This document shows, one piece after another, positions 50,652-59,374 of a DNA stretch of 64,000 bases. The DNA is from Deltaproteobacteria bacterium (GTDB lineage Bacteria; Desulfobacterota; Syntrophia; Syntrophales; JAFGHS01). Location: positions 1 to 64,000 of the forward strand of contig JAFGLN010000028.1 in assembly GCA_016928025.1 (NCBI GenBank), written 5' to 3'. Position numbers and translations under genes: made by a program. The notes beneath the pieces were generated by a model that was given only the letters and a program-made list of their open reading frames with translations, did no database searches and was not told the origin of the DNA. Numbering within the stretch: position 1 is the first letter of the stretch; the number at the start of each line of letters is the position of its first letter.

Positions 50652-51830
50652 TTAATGATGAAACAGGCGCAGGCCGCAAAAGGCCATGACAATGCCGTAC
50701 TTGTTACACGTGTCGATGACGTGCTGGTCGCGGATCGAGCCGCCGGGCTCCACGATGGCGGTGACGCCGCTGCGGCAGGCCCGCTCGATGTTGTCGCCGA
50801 AGGGGAAGAAGGCGTCACTGCCCAGGGCAACACCGGTGACTTTGCTCAGCCACCCCTTTTTCTCGGCCGCCGTCAACGGCTCGGGCCGGCGGTTAAAGGT
50901 TTCGGCCCAGATGTCCTCGCCGATGACGTCCTCCGGCGTATCGCCGAGGTAAACGTCGATGGCATTGTCGCGATTGGGCTTGGAAACATCTTCACGGAAA
51001 GGCAGCGCCAGGACCTTCGGCATGTGGCGCAGCTGCCAGTTGTCGGCCTTCTGGCCCGCCAGGCGGGTGCAGTGGATGCGGCTCTGCTGGCCGGCACCAA
51101 CGCCGATAACCTGGCCATCCTGCACGTAGCACACGCTGTTGGACTGGGTGTACTTCAGGGTAATCAGGCTCAAGACCAGATCGCGCTTCTGCCCATCGGT
51201 CAGCGTCTTGTTTTCGGTTACAATGTTGTCCAGCATGCTGCTGTCAATCTTCAAACTGTTGCGTCCTTGTTCAAAGGTAATGCCGAACACCTGCTTATGC
51301 TCGATGGGATTCGGAACATAGGCCGGATCGATGGAGACGATGTTGTAGCCGCCGTTTTTCTTGGAACTTAGAATTTGCAGTGCTTCCGGTTCATAGACCG
51401 GGGCGATGATGCCGTCAGTCACCTCGGGCTTGATGATCTGCGCCGTGGACATATCACACACATCGCTCAAAGCGATCCAGTCACCGTAGCTGCTCATACG
51501 ATCGGCACCGCGGGCGCGGGCATAAGCACAGGCCAGCGGAGAAAGCTGCAATCCGAAATCAAGGTGATACATCCTGTGCAGGATGTCATCCAGGGGATAA
51601 CCCAGGGCGGCACCGGCCGGAGAAACATGCTTAAAGGAGGCTGCGGCCACCACGCCCGTATTTTCTTTCAGCTCTTTCACCAGCTGCCAGCTGTTCAGGG
51701 CATCCAGAAAGTTGATGTAGCCGGGCTTGCCGTTCAAGACGGTCACAGGCAGGCTGCCGCCGTCCGCCATAAAAATTCTGGCCGGTTTCTGGTTCGGGTT
51801 GCAGCCGTATTTAAGCTCTATTTCGTTCAT
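50652..51830 (-). CDS. stand-alone AICAR transformylase (phosphoribosylaminoimidazolecarboxamide formyltransferase; AICARFT domain only)
   Basis: LKYGCNPNQKPARIFM, AASFKHVSPAGAALGYPL, YTQSNSVCYVQDGQVIGVGAGQQSRIHCTRLAGQKAD, FPFGDNIERACRSGVTAIVEPGGSIRDQ; lacks N-terminal MGS-like IMP cyclohydrolase domain of PurH. Confidence 0.92.
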   Translation of the reverse strand: MNEIELKYGCNPNQKPARIFMADGGSLPVTVLNGKPGYINFLDALNSWQLVKELKENTGVVAAASFKHVSPAGAALGYPLDDILHRMYHLDFGLQLSPLACAYARARGADRMSSYGDWIALSDVCDMSTAQIIKPEVTDGIIAPVYEPEALQILSSKKNGGYNIVSIDPAYVPNPIEHKQVFGITFEQGRNSLKIDSSMLDNIVTENKTLTDGQKRDLVLSLITLKYTQSNSVCYVQDGQVIGVGAGQQSRIHCTRLAGQKADNWQLRHMPKVLALPFREDVSKPNRDNAIDVYLGDTPEDVIGEDIWAETFNRRPEPLTAAEKKGWLSKVTGVALGSDAFFPFGDNIERACRSGVTAIVEPGGSIRDQHVIDTCNKYGIVMAFCGLRLFHH

Positions 51831-51833
51831 TCC

Positions 51834-52565
51834 TTATTCCTCCACCGGATGGTATTTATTGATGATGACGTCCTCGTATGCCTGATCCGCCAGGTCGATC
51901 GCCCGCACAAACAGGCTGACCTTGTTGTCCTCATTCAGGGCTTTCCACAGTTTTCCGGCATAGATATGAGGGCCTTCCTCGTCCATCGCCACGAGCAAAG
52001 GCGCTCCTGCAAAACTGGGGAGCGGCGAACCGTCACACCGGTAAGTGCTGATAAAGTGCCCCTCACCAGCCACGGGCTCCGGGTAATCGAAGGTAAAGCG
52101 CTGCACGCTGTTTTCATTCCCGTCGTCGCTCTTCAAAATGCTCAGTTTGTAGCCGCCCAGGCGCATATCCACCACGCCGGAGATGCGGGGCGTCCAGTTG
52201 GGGCCGTCGTCCTCGAAGGTGCGCGTATTCAGCGCGGCCTCAACGCTGTAGCCGGGGCAAACGTTCCGGACGATAAAATCGTGGATGGTGTCGGTCTGAT
52301 CGCCGTTGGTCACAATCGTGGTATTACCCACAGTCAGCACCGGATTATAAATGATCAGATGCGGGTCCGTCATTTTGGACGGATCGGCGGCCACTGTGCG
52401 GATGCCGCCGTCTATGGGGGCAAACACCCGGTTACGGCTGTTGGTGCTGCGGCCCATGATGAAGTAGGCAATCATGATTTTTTTACCGCCGGGGGTTTTT
52501 CCCAGGCAGATGCCCCGGCCGGGATACGCGTTGCCGGCCAGGTATTCGTATAAGTTTTCCTTCAT
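51834..52565 (-). CDS. PurO-type (archaeal-type fold) IMP cyclohydrolase
   Basis: YLAGNAYPGRGICLGKTPGGKKIMIAYFIMGRSTNSRNRVF..., GNTTIVTNGDQTDTI, DDGPNWTPRISGV; 3 nt upstream of the AICARFT gene. Confidence 0.87.
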   Translation of the reverse strand: MKENLYEYLAGNAYPGRGICLGKTPGGKKIMIAYFIMGRSTNSRNRVFAPIDGGIRTVAADPSKMTDPHLIIYNPVLTVGNTTIVTNGDQTDTIHDFIVRNVCPGYSVEAALNTRTFEDDGPNWTPRISGVVDMRLGGYKLSILKSDDGNENSVQRFTFDYPEPVAGEGHFISTYRCDGSPLPSFAGAPLLVAMDEEGPHIYAGKLWKALNEDNKVSLFVRAIDLADQAYEDVIINKYHPVEE

Positions 52566-52754
52566 TCTTACAACTCCTTAAGATGGATAAGGCACTTTTT
52601 TCGTTAGGAGTATATGAAGAGAAAATTGATATGTCAACTGAATGTATTAATCCCATCAATATTCAGCGTCATGATAGAAATCATCCTGATTGGCGGACGT
52701 CCAGGGGCCGTCATGCCCATGTTAATGACCATAAAGGTCGTTCCTGCCCGGAGC

Positions 52755-52901
52755 AAGGGCACCTTCATTCCTGCCCAGGCTTTTCGCTCTTCGTTGCACA
52801 GATCGTTCGCCAATTTGCAGGCGCGGATCAAAGATCGTGGTCGGTCGATCAACCGGATCATAGGGCTTCCACACCGGCAGATCCTTGTAATTGGGATGGC
52901 C
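52755..52901 (-). pseudogene. C-terminal remnant of a carboxylesterase type B gene
   Basis: Directly after the LUD stop codon: GHPNYKDLPVWKPYDPVDRPTTIFDPRLQI, then after a frame change ANDLCNEERKAWAGM; aligns by eye with [44 protein letters not shown] of the intact gene at 60695. Confidence 0.75.
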
Positions 52902-53582
52902 TTACCGTATCGACTGAATCGTCTCTCTGAGCCTGGCGATGTTCTTCCGGAAAACCGCATTGATTTCTTTCTTGCGGTCGTCCGGCCAATCCGCTTCCCA
53001 GCCCAGCCCGATGTCCTCGCCGACCAGGACGACGGAGATTTGGGTCACCCGGGGTTTCGACTCGATGATCGTCGTCACGGCGCAGACCCGCATGGAAGAA
53101 TTGCAGTCATTGCATTTCCCGCCCTCGACGGCACAGGGCGTTTTCAACCCCCCGATCTTTGCCATTGCCGGGGCCGTTATGCCTTTAATCCGGTCGAACG
53201 CGGCGTCCAAGTCTTTGACGATCTTGTTGATACCGGCGACAACAATTACCTGTTTCGGCCCGAAGATCATGGCGGAGACGCGATTTCCCGTCATATCCGT
53301 GTTGACCAGTTTCCCGTTTTCCGTAATGGCATTGCTGCTGGTCAGATAGATATCCGGCTTCTGCAGGGTCATCTGACCCTTCTTCACGAGCTCTTCGACA
53401 ACACCCAACTGCATGAGCGACGTCGAACCGCCCATCCCCACCTTGGCGTCGGGCGGGATCATGCCAAAAACGATTTTGGCCGCTTCCTCGGCCGTCGCCG
53501 CGTATTCTACGGGATCAAACCGGTTTGATTTCAGCGCTTTGATTGTTTTTTGAACATCCGATTGAGTCATTGATTCTGTCAT
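52902..53582 (-). CDS. LUD-domain (lactate utilization / DUF162-like) protein
   Basis: AKVGMGGSTSLMQLGVVEEL, VSAMIFGPKQVIVVAGINKIVKDLDAAFDRIK, CNDCNSSMRVCAVTTIIE. Confidence 0.85.
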   Translation of the reverse strand: MTESMTQSDVQKTIKALKSNRFDPVEYAATAEEAAKIVFGMIPPDAKVGMGGSTSLMQLGVVEELVKKGQMTLQKPDIYLTSSNAITENGKLVNTDMTGNRVSAMIFGPKQVIVVAGINKIVKDLDAAFDRIKGITAPAMAKIGGLKTPCAVEGGKCNDCNSSMRVCAVTTIIESKPRVTQISVVLVGEDIGLGWEADWPDDRKKEINAVFRKNIARLRETIQSIR

Positions 53583-53730
53583 TTTTTATTTTAAATCCTT
53601 TCCACATCATCTATTGTAAAATATTTATCCGTATATGCGCTCCATCGCCACTCGATTCAAGACAAAAAAACACATTGAACGGCACGGTGTTTGGAACGCG
53701 GCACCGTCGAAATGACACACGAGTTTGAAT

Positions 53731-53838
53731 GACGTTTTTGTAAAAAAAGGCCGTAGGCACGGCAACCGAGTCTCGAGGCGTGAGACGTTCTTACTCGTGA
53801 CGAATCGCAACGCAGCATCGAGTCTTTTTTACAAAGTC
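53731..53838. repeat. palindrome-bounded intergenic element (about 108 bp)
   Basis: GACGTTTTTGTAAAAAAA ... CTTTTTTACAAAGTC; inverted ends TTTGTAAAAAA/TTTTTTACAAA. Confidence 0.55.
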
Positions 53839-53849
53839 GCACTTACCGA

Positions 53850-55268
53850 CTATGAGAGGGCGGCAATCACATCCGCGGCAAAGCGGGCAATCTTGAAGAG
53901 GTTTGTCCCCTCTTCATCCATAAAATCAAACCCCCGGCGGACAATGACCAGATGATGGGAAGGGATAATCATGGACCACTGGCCCCGGGCTCCGTCGGCC
54001 GAGTAGACTCCCTCCGGCAGGCCCTGTTGGGGACCGAAAAGCCAGAATTGCGCGCCGTAGCCCCGCCCGTCCGGCATTTGCGGCTGGTCCGGCGCCGGTG
54101 TCGCCACATATTTCGCCCAGCCCTCCGGAAGGATGCGCTCGCCGTTCCAGACCCCGTCGTTGAGATAAAAAAGGCCGAAGCGGGCCATATCCCGTGCCGT
54201 GCTCCAGGCCTGGCCGGACATGAGAAAATCACCCTTCCAGTCCGTCTCCGTTATCGTTCTGGTCATCCCCAGCTTCCAGAATATTTCCCGATGCGGAAAG
54301 AGGTGGAAACGGGCATCGTCGCTGATGGCGGCGCGCACGCTGCGTAAAGCCAGGATCGTGTCCGAGCCGGCATAGACCCAACGCATGCCGGGCGGGGAAT
54401 CAACGATATTCAGAAGCGACCGATCACCGGCCGCCAGGCCGCCAAAATACATTTCCTGCTGGGGGTCGCCGGCCCGCTCCGTATAGAGGCCGCTGCACAT
54501 ATGCAGGAGGTCGTTCATCATAATCGCCCCACGGGGATCGCCGGGCCGGCGCCATTCGGGGAGGGGCGCCTTTCGATGAATATCGACCAGTCCCTGTTTG
54601 ACCGCCGCACCGATGACCGAGACGGCAAAGCTTTTGGCCACCGAATTGGTACGGTGGGACGTATGGAGATGAAAACCGCGCGATTCATCATAATGCTCGG
54701 CAACGATCTTGCCGTCCTTCACGACGACCACACCCCAGGTGATGCCGTTGTACGTTTCTCCATCAAAGGCTTTCTTCACAATACGATCCAGGGCTTCGGC
54801 CTGCCGCTCCGGAAGGGCGGCCGTCGCGTCCCGGTCGCCCTGGGGCCAGGGCAGACCGTCCATGACCGGCGCTTTCACATCCTCCGGCAATCGGGGGATG
54901 TTGTTGACGGCATCCATCCCGGCACCGATCGGCAGGAGCGTCGATCCCAGAACGGGCCGCCAGGCGGCAATCCGCGGCGGCATGTCGGGCAGGTAGGTGA
55001 CGGCGACGGTTTTATTTTGCTCGTCGATGACGGCGGGCATTTCCGGAAAGATCTTTTCCCACACCGGGTTTGTCCCGGCAAAGACATCGGCTTCGATTCT
55101 TTCCGTTGTATGACCAGCCGTGAAAATGCCCGTGCTATAGTAAATGGCCTTATACCCTGCCGCCAGAGCACAGACATGACGCCTCGTATTCATACCGGGC
55201 CGCTTTTTCGGGGCCTGCGGAGCAGCCGATTGGACCACCGCCGCGCTTGATTTTGTTTCTTTAGACAT
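53850..55268 (-). CDS. serine hydrolase (beta-lactamase/class C penicillin-binding-like)
   Basis: RTNSVAKSFAVSVIGAAVKQGLVDI (SxxK), YAGSDTILALRS; N-terminal hydrophobic segment. Confidence 0.85.
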   Translation of the reverse strand: MSKETKSSAAVVQSAAPQAPKKRPGMNTRRHVCALAAGYKAIYYSTGIFTAGHTTERIEADVFAGTNPVWEKIFPEMPAVIDEQNKTVAVTYLPDMPPRIAAWRPVLGSTLLPIGAGMDAVNNIPRLPEDVKAPVMDGLPWPQGDRDATAALPERQAEALDRIVKKAFDGETYNGITWGVVVVKDGKIVAEHYDESRGFHLHTSHRTNSVAKSFAVSVIGAAVKQGLVDIHRKAPLPEWRRPGDPRGAIMMNDLLHMCSGLYTERAGDPQQEMYFGGLAAGDRSLLNIVDSPPGMRWVYAGSDTILALRSVRAAISDDARFHLFPHREIFWKLGMTRTITETDWKGDFLMSGQAWSTARDMARFGLFYLNDGVWNGERILPEGWAKYVATPAPDQPQMPDGRGYGAQFWLFGPQQGLPEGVYSADGARGQWSMIIPSHHLVIVRRGFDFMDEEGTNLFKIARFAADVIAALS

Positions 55269-55331
55269 TTTAATAGAACCCTCCCCTGTTGCAATCTATT
55301 CATTGCCGTCGCCGCGATCCCGACGCCGGCA

Positions 55332-57062
55332 TTAAAGCATACAAACCTCGGAACCGCAGCCGAGGTCGCGATTCGCATCGGCAATCAAAGCGTCGAATGC
55401 CGCCGGCAGCTGAATTTCGCGCCCGATGACGGACGGACAGTAGCCTTGCAGCCAGAAACTGTTTGTCGGATGGTCGCCGCCGGCGCAGACGATTACCAGA
55501 TTGTCCGGGTGGGCGGAAATCGGCCAGGGATCGAGTTTCAGACTCTCAAGCATGGCCGGGGTAGCGCCGATCTCGACCCACTGCGAAGAGCCGGACCGCC
55601 GCATCTGCTCCGCGGGAATTTTGGAATGCTCCCACAGAAATGCCCGCATCGATTGCTTGGTCCAGCCGAGACCCGTCATCGTGTGGGCCACAACCTGCGG
55701 GAGAATCAGGATGCCGGGCGTTCCGTTGTCGTAACCGACGAGGCTGGCCACGTTGGGGGTGCGCATAAAATCCGCCATGCGATGCATGCCCTGCAGCGCC
55801 TCCTCTTCCGGCGTCTCTTTCTTGGCGCCGCGACGCCGGATGTTGACCGCGCCGTTGGCAAAAACAAGGGAAACGGAATTGGTTCCCGGCGCATAGCCGT
55901 GGCGCTCCGTTCCGTGCGGCGGCCAGCCCTCGGGCAGCCCTTCATCGTCCTCCGCCATGACGACATTCGTATAGCGCATGGCGCCGTAATTGGCCATCGA
56001 TCCGACGCCCGGCAGGGCGCCGCCCAGGTTTTGCTGCATGAGGCGCAAGGCCCGGCCGATCGAAGCGCCGGCGGGAAGCTGCGGATCAGGCCCCAGACAA
56101 CCAAAAGAAGAGCTCAGCCGAATCCGTTTCCCAATCGGACCGTTGACAATAACGACCGGAAACGCGCTACCGGATGCGGCCTGCAGCGTCTCGGTGCCGG
56201 CGCGCGGATCGAGAAAGGCCTCAACGGCAGAAACAAGCACCGGCAGATATTCGGGACGGCCTCCCGCCATGGCCAGGGCGATGGCGCAAGATTCAATGGT
56301 GACAATGGCACCGCGGGGCGGAAATTTTCCGAGCACCTGCTCGCGGGGCGACGCCGCTCCTCTCAGAATCCAGGCCACCCGCTCGACCGTCGGCGGGTAA
56401 AGCGGCAGACCGTCGCTCCAAAGATTCGTGATAAACAGGTTGTTTGCGTGGACAAAGGTTTCCTCGTAAGTTGCCCCTTCGACACTCATGATGCGGTTCG
56501 TTATCGGCGAAGCGGCATTCCGTTCCGGCTTCCAGGCCGTGAGGCCTTCATAGAATTCCCGGCGGCGCCTCCTGATCGGCTCGATATCGCTCCCGGGCAG
56601 AAACAACGCCATCGGGAACGTCACGAGGGCCGCTTCGGCGGAAAGTCCCAGCCCCGACAAAGCGTTTTTCATCACACCCACAAAGTCGGCACGGGCCAGG
56701 GTGACCGTCGGGATGCCTTTCGCTTCGATTCGGGCGGCAGCACGGCCGCACGCGGTAGCGCAGGACCCTCAAGCCGCGTTGCCGATGACCACGGCATCGA
56801 CTTCGCGGTCCTTGACCATCTGCGCTGTTTTTCGGCTCGCCATAGGGCCGATGCCCTGCGGGAAAGCATCCACCGGCAGCACATCGCAACCGGGAAAATC
56901 CTCTTCCAAAAGCGCTTTGATCAGCGGCAGCGTCCGATAGGCCTGCCACTGGTCGTTGCTCAAAAAGCCGATCCGCCTGCCTTCGAGGCCCCCCAGCCGC
57001 GGCGCATGGGGCTGCGTCACTTCCGTGTTTCCGGAAGGATCATAAAAAGCCAATGTGATCAT
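55332..57062 (-). CDS. UGSC-type selenoprotein (in-frame TGA at 56769-56771 read as selenocysteine)
   Basis: ORFs 56769..57095 and 55332..56681 are in the same frame with only one TGA between them; read-through gives VDAVVIGNAA-U-GSCATACGRAAARIEAKGIPTVTLARADFVGVMKNALSGLG. RBS GGGGGAGGGT before ATG 57062. Confidence 0.87.
56734..56768 (-). promoter_or_regulatory. candidate bacterial SECIS element
   Basis: 19 nt after the UGA: GCGGC-CGUGCU-GCCGC, 5-bp G/C stem with a GU-containing 6-nt loop (apical hairpin 56734-56749). Confidence 0.65.
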
Positions 57063-57110
57063 ACCCTCCCCCTTTGAGAACATCAATTCCATCACGCCGG
57101 GTTCCCGGCT

Positions 57111-58307
57111 TCATCCGATGATCTTTTCTTCTTTTAATTTATTGATCTCCTCCTCCGTCATACACAGCCGCTCTGAGAGAATTTCCTTCGTATGGGCCCC
57201 CAGTTCCGGCGCGGCCTTATCGATCCTGCAGGGTGTCCGGGAGAATTTCAGGGGCGTTCCGGCGATACGGTGCCTGCCCGCCTGGGGATGATCCAGTTCC
57301 ACGATCATCTCTCGCGACAGGACCTGAGGGTCTTCCACCACTTCCTCGATGGTGTTGATGGGCGCGTACATGACCTCACATTTTTCAAACAATTCCACCC
57401 ATTCCTCATAGGTCTTGGTCCGCATCAATTCCGTCATCATGGGGTTAAAATCCTTGTAGTTACCCAGACGGACATATTTGGTATTATACCGTTCGTCGGT
57501 CAGCCACTCCTCCTTGCCGGCGGCTTTGCAGAAACTGGCCCACAGCTTTTCTGTGTTGGCGATGACAATGATGGGCTTGGTCTTGGTTTCATAAGCTTGA
57601 AAGGGCGTGGATAAAGGATGGCGCGAACCCAGAGGCCTGGAGATCTCACCCGTTCCCAGGTAGCGGGCAATGGCGTTTTCGCATAACGCCACCTGGCAGT
57701 CCAGCATGGCCACATCAAGCCGCTGCCCCTCACCGCTTTTCTGCCGCTCAAGCAACGCCCCCAGAATTCCGTTGGCGGCAAAGAGGCTGGCCCCCATATC
57801 GCCGATGGAATATCCGACCCGACAGGGGGGCGACCCGGGTTGTTCCGGGCCCGTGATGCTCATGACACCCCCCATGCCTTGGGCAATCATATCGAAAGCC
57901 GGTTTGTGGGCATAGGGTCCCGTTTGACCGAATCCGGAGATGGAGGTATAAATCAGGCGGGAATTGATCTTGCGAACCGTTTCATAATCCAGTCCCAATC
58001 GGTCCATAACCCCCGGACGGAAGTTTTCCGTCAGGACATCAACCGTTTTCACCAGATCGAAGACGATTTTTCTGCCCCGTTCACTTTTCAGGTCCAGGGT
58101 AATGCTTTTCTTCCCCCGGTTGACGCTTAAAAAATAGCTGCCGACGCCGTTGATCTGATGGGAGCTGGCCCGCGTGAGATCCCCCTCATCGATGCTTTCA
58201 ATTTTGATGATCTCCGCTCCCATGTCACCCAGAACCATGGTGCAAAAAGGCCCCGATAAGGCGGTACAAAAACTTAATACTCTGATTCCTTCCAAAGGTC
58301 CTGCCAT
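57111..58307 (-). CDS. CaiB/BaiF family III CoA-transferase
   Basis: LEGIRVLSFCTALSGPFCTMVLGDMGAEIIKIESIDEGD, NRGKKSITLDLKSERGRKIVFDLVKTVDVLTENFRPGVMDRLGL. Confidence 0.95.
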   Translation of the reverse strand: MAGPLEGIRVLSFCTALSGPFCTMVLGDMGAEIIKIESIDEGDLTRASSHQINGVGSYFLSVNRGKKSITLDLKSERGRKIVFDLVKTVDVLTENFRPGVMDRLGLDYETVRKINSRLIYTSISGFGQTGPYAHKPAFDMIAQGMGGVMSITGPEQPGSPPCRVGYSIGDMGASLFAANGILGALLERQKSGEGQRLDVAMLDCQVALCENAIARYLGTGEISRPLGSRHPLSTPFQAYETKTKPIIVIANTEKLWASFCKAAGKEEWLTDERYNTKYVRLGNYKDFNPMMTELMRTKTYEEWVELFEKCEVMYAPINTIEEVVEDPQVLSREMIVELDHPQAGRHRIAGTPLKFSRTPCRIDKAAPELGAHTKEILSERLCMTEEEINKLKEEKIIG

Positions 58308-58362
58308 GTTTTGTCTCCTTCGATTTATCTAAATTGGGATCCCGGGATTCAGGGATCCTTTG

Positions 58363-59163
58363 TTACTGTCCCTTAAAAACGGGCTTGCGTTTTTCCTTGA
58401 ACGCCTTTTTGGCCTCTTCGTGGTCGTCGCTTGACGAGGCCTCTTTTCTCATCGCTTCGAACAGTTCAATTTCCGACACCGACAGAAAGGGATTTTCCGC
58501 AATCCTGCTGAGAATGCGTTTTGAGTTGCGCAGCGACAGGGGCGCGCACCGTGTGATGTCCTCGGCCAGTTGATACGTGTACTCTTCCAGTTTGTCTTGC
58601 TCCACCAGATGGTTCACCATACCCATGGCCAGGCAGTCCCGGCTGTCATACATGCGGCCCGTGAGAAACATCTCCATGGCCGTGCTGTAGCCCACGGCGT
58701 TCAAGAAGCGTTTGAACCCCTGAGGACTGGGCAGCAGGCCCATGCGGGACGTTGGAATGCCCATCTTCACGGTCGTCGAGGCGATGCGGATATCGCAGGC
58801 CATGGCCAGGGCGCAGCCCGCGCCCAGTGTAAAACCATACAGCATGGCAATCACCGGGTAGGGATATTTCTGGATGGCCTCGGAAGAAATCAAGGTTGAG
58901 TCATCCTGCACTTTCGGCTTGGCGTTTGTGTCACTTCCGCGCTCGGGCATGGCTATAATATCGGCACCCGCTGAAAAAGCTTCTTCCCCGGCACCCCGGA
59001 TGATCACCACGCGGATATTTTTGTCTTCCGTCAGTTCCTCAAGCGCCCGAGCAATGGACGCATGGCATCCGCGCGTAAACGCATTGCGTCTCTTCGGATT
59101 GTTGATAATCAGCGTGCAAACAGGTTCCTTTTTAACGACAATCAGATTCTCCATTTCGCTCAT
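58363..59163 (-). CDS. enoyl-CoA hydratase/isomerase family protein
   Basis: LIINNPKRRNAFTRGC, AFSAGADIIAMPERG, LYGFTLGAGCALAMACDIRIASTTVKMGIP. Confidence 0.94.
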   Translation of the reverse strand: MSEMENLIVVKKEPVCTLIINNPKRRNAFTRGCHASIARALEELTEDKNIRVVIIRGAGEEAFSAGADIIAMPERGSDTNAKPKVQDDSTLISSEAIQKYPYPVIAMLYGFTLGAGCALAMACDIRIASTTVKMGIPTSRMGLLPSPQGFKRFLNAVGYSTAMEMFLTGRMYDSRDCLAMGMVNHLVEQDKLEEYTYQLAEDITRCAPLSLRNSKRILSRIAENPFLSVSEIELFEAMRKEASSSDDHEEAKKAFKEKRKPVFKGQ

Positions 59164-59222
59164 ACCGCTTTCCTTTCCTTATTCGTTTATTCGCACGTGT
59201 TGCGTCTCATTAATTTTTTGAT

Positions 59223-59325
59223 TATATGTGACGATCTCGTAAAAAGTTTTTTTTGTCATTCCGGACTTGATCCGGAATCCAGGTAACCTTTATCAGCACT
59301 GGATTCCCGCTTTCGCGGGAATGAC
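59223..59325. repeat. second copy of the paired-REP/MITE-like element (core 59255-59325; right end element absent)
   Basis: TATGTGACGATCTCGTAAAAAG..., GTCATTCCGGActtgaTCCGGAATCCAG...CTGGATTCCCGCtttcGCGGGAATGAC. Confidence 0.75.
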
Positions 59326-59374
59326 GAATGTACTGATAAATTATTGCCGGTGTAATAATTACTTAGACACAACG

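Noticed and set aside
49530-53528. Plus-strand ORFs of 613, 392 and 304 aa opposite DegT, AICARFT, PurO and LUD genes
   Set aside because: Opposite-strand shadows; the minus-strand products carry clear family motifs.
55446-57077. 543-aa plus-strand ORF opposite the selenoprotein
   Set aside because: Arg/Gly-rich shadow ORF; the minus-strand reading is coherent once the TGA is read through.
56769-57095. 108-aa ORF as an independent gene ending at TGA
   Set aside because: Same frame as the 55332 ORF, the TGA sits in a UGSC motif, and there is no RBS for an independent start at 56681; treated as one selenoprotein gene.
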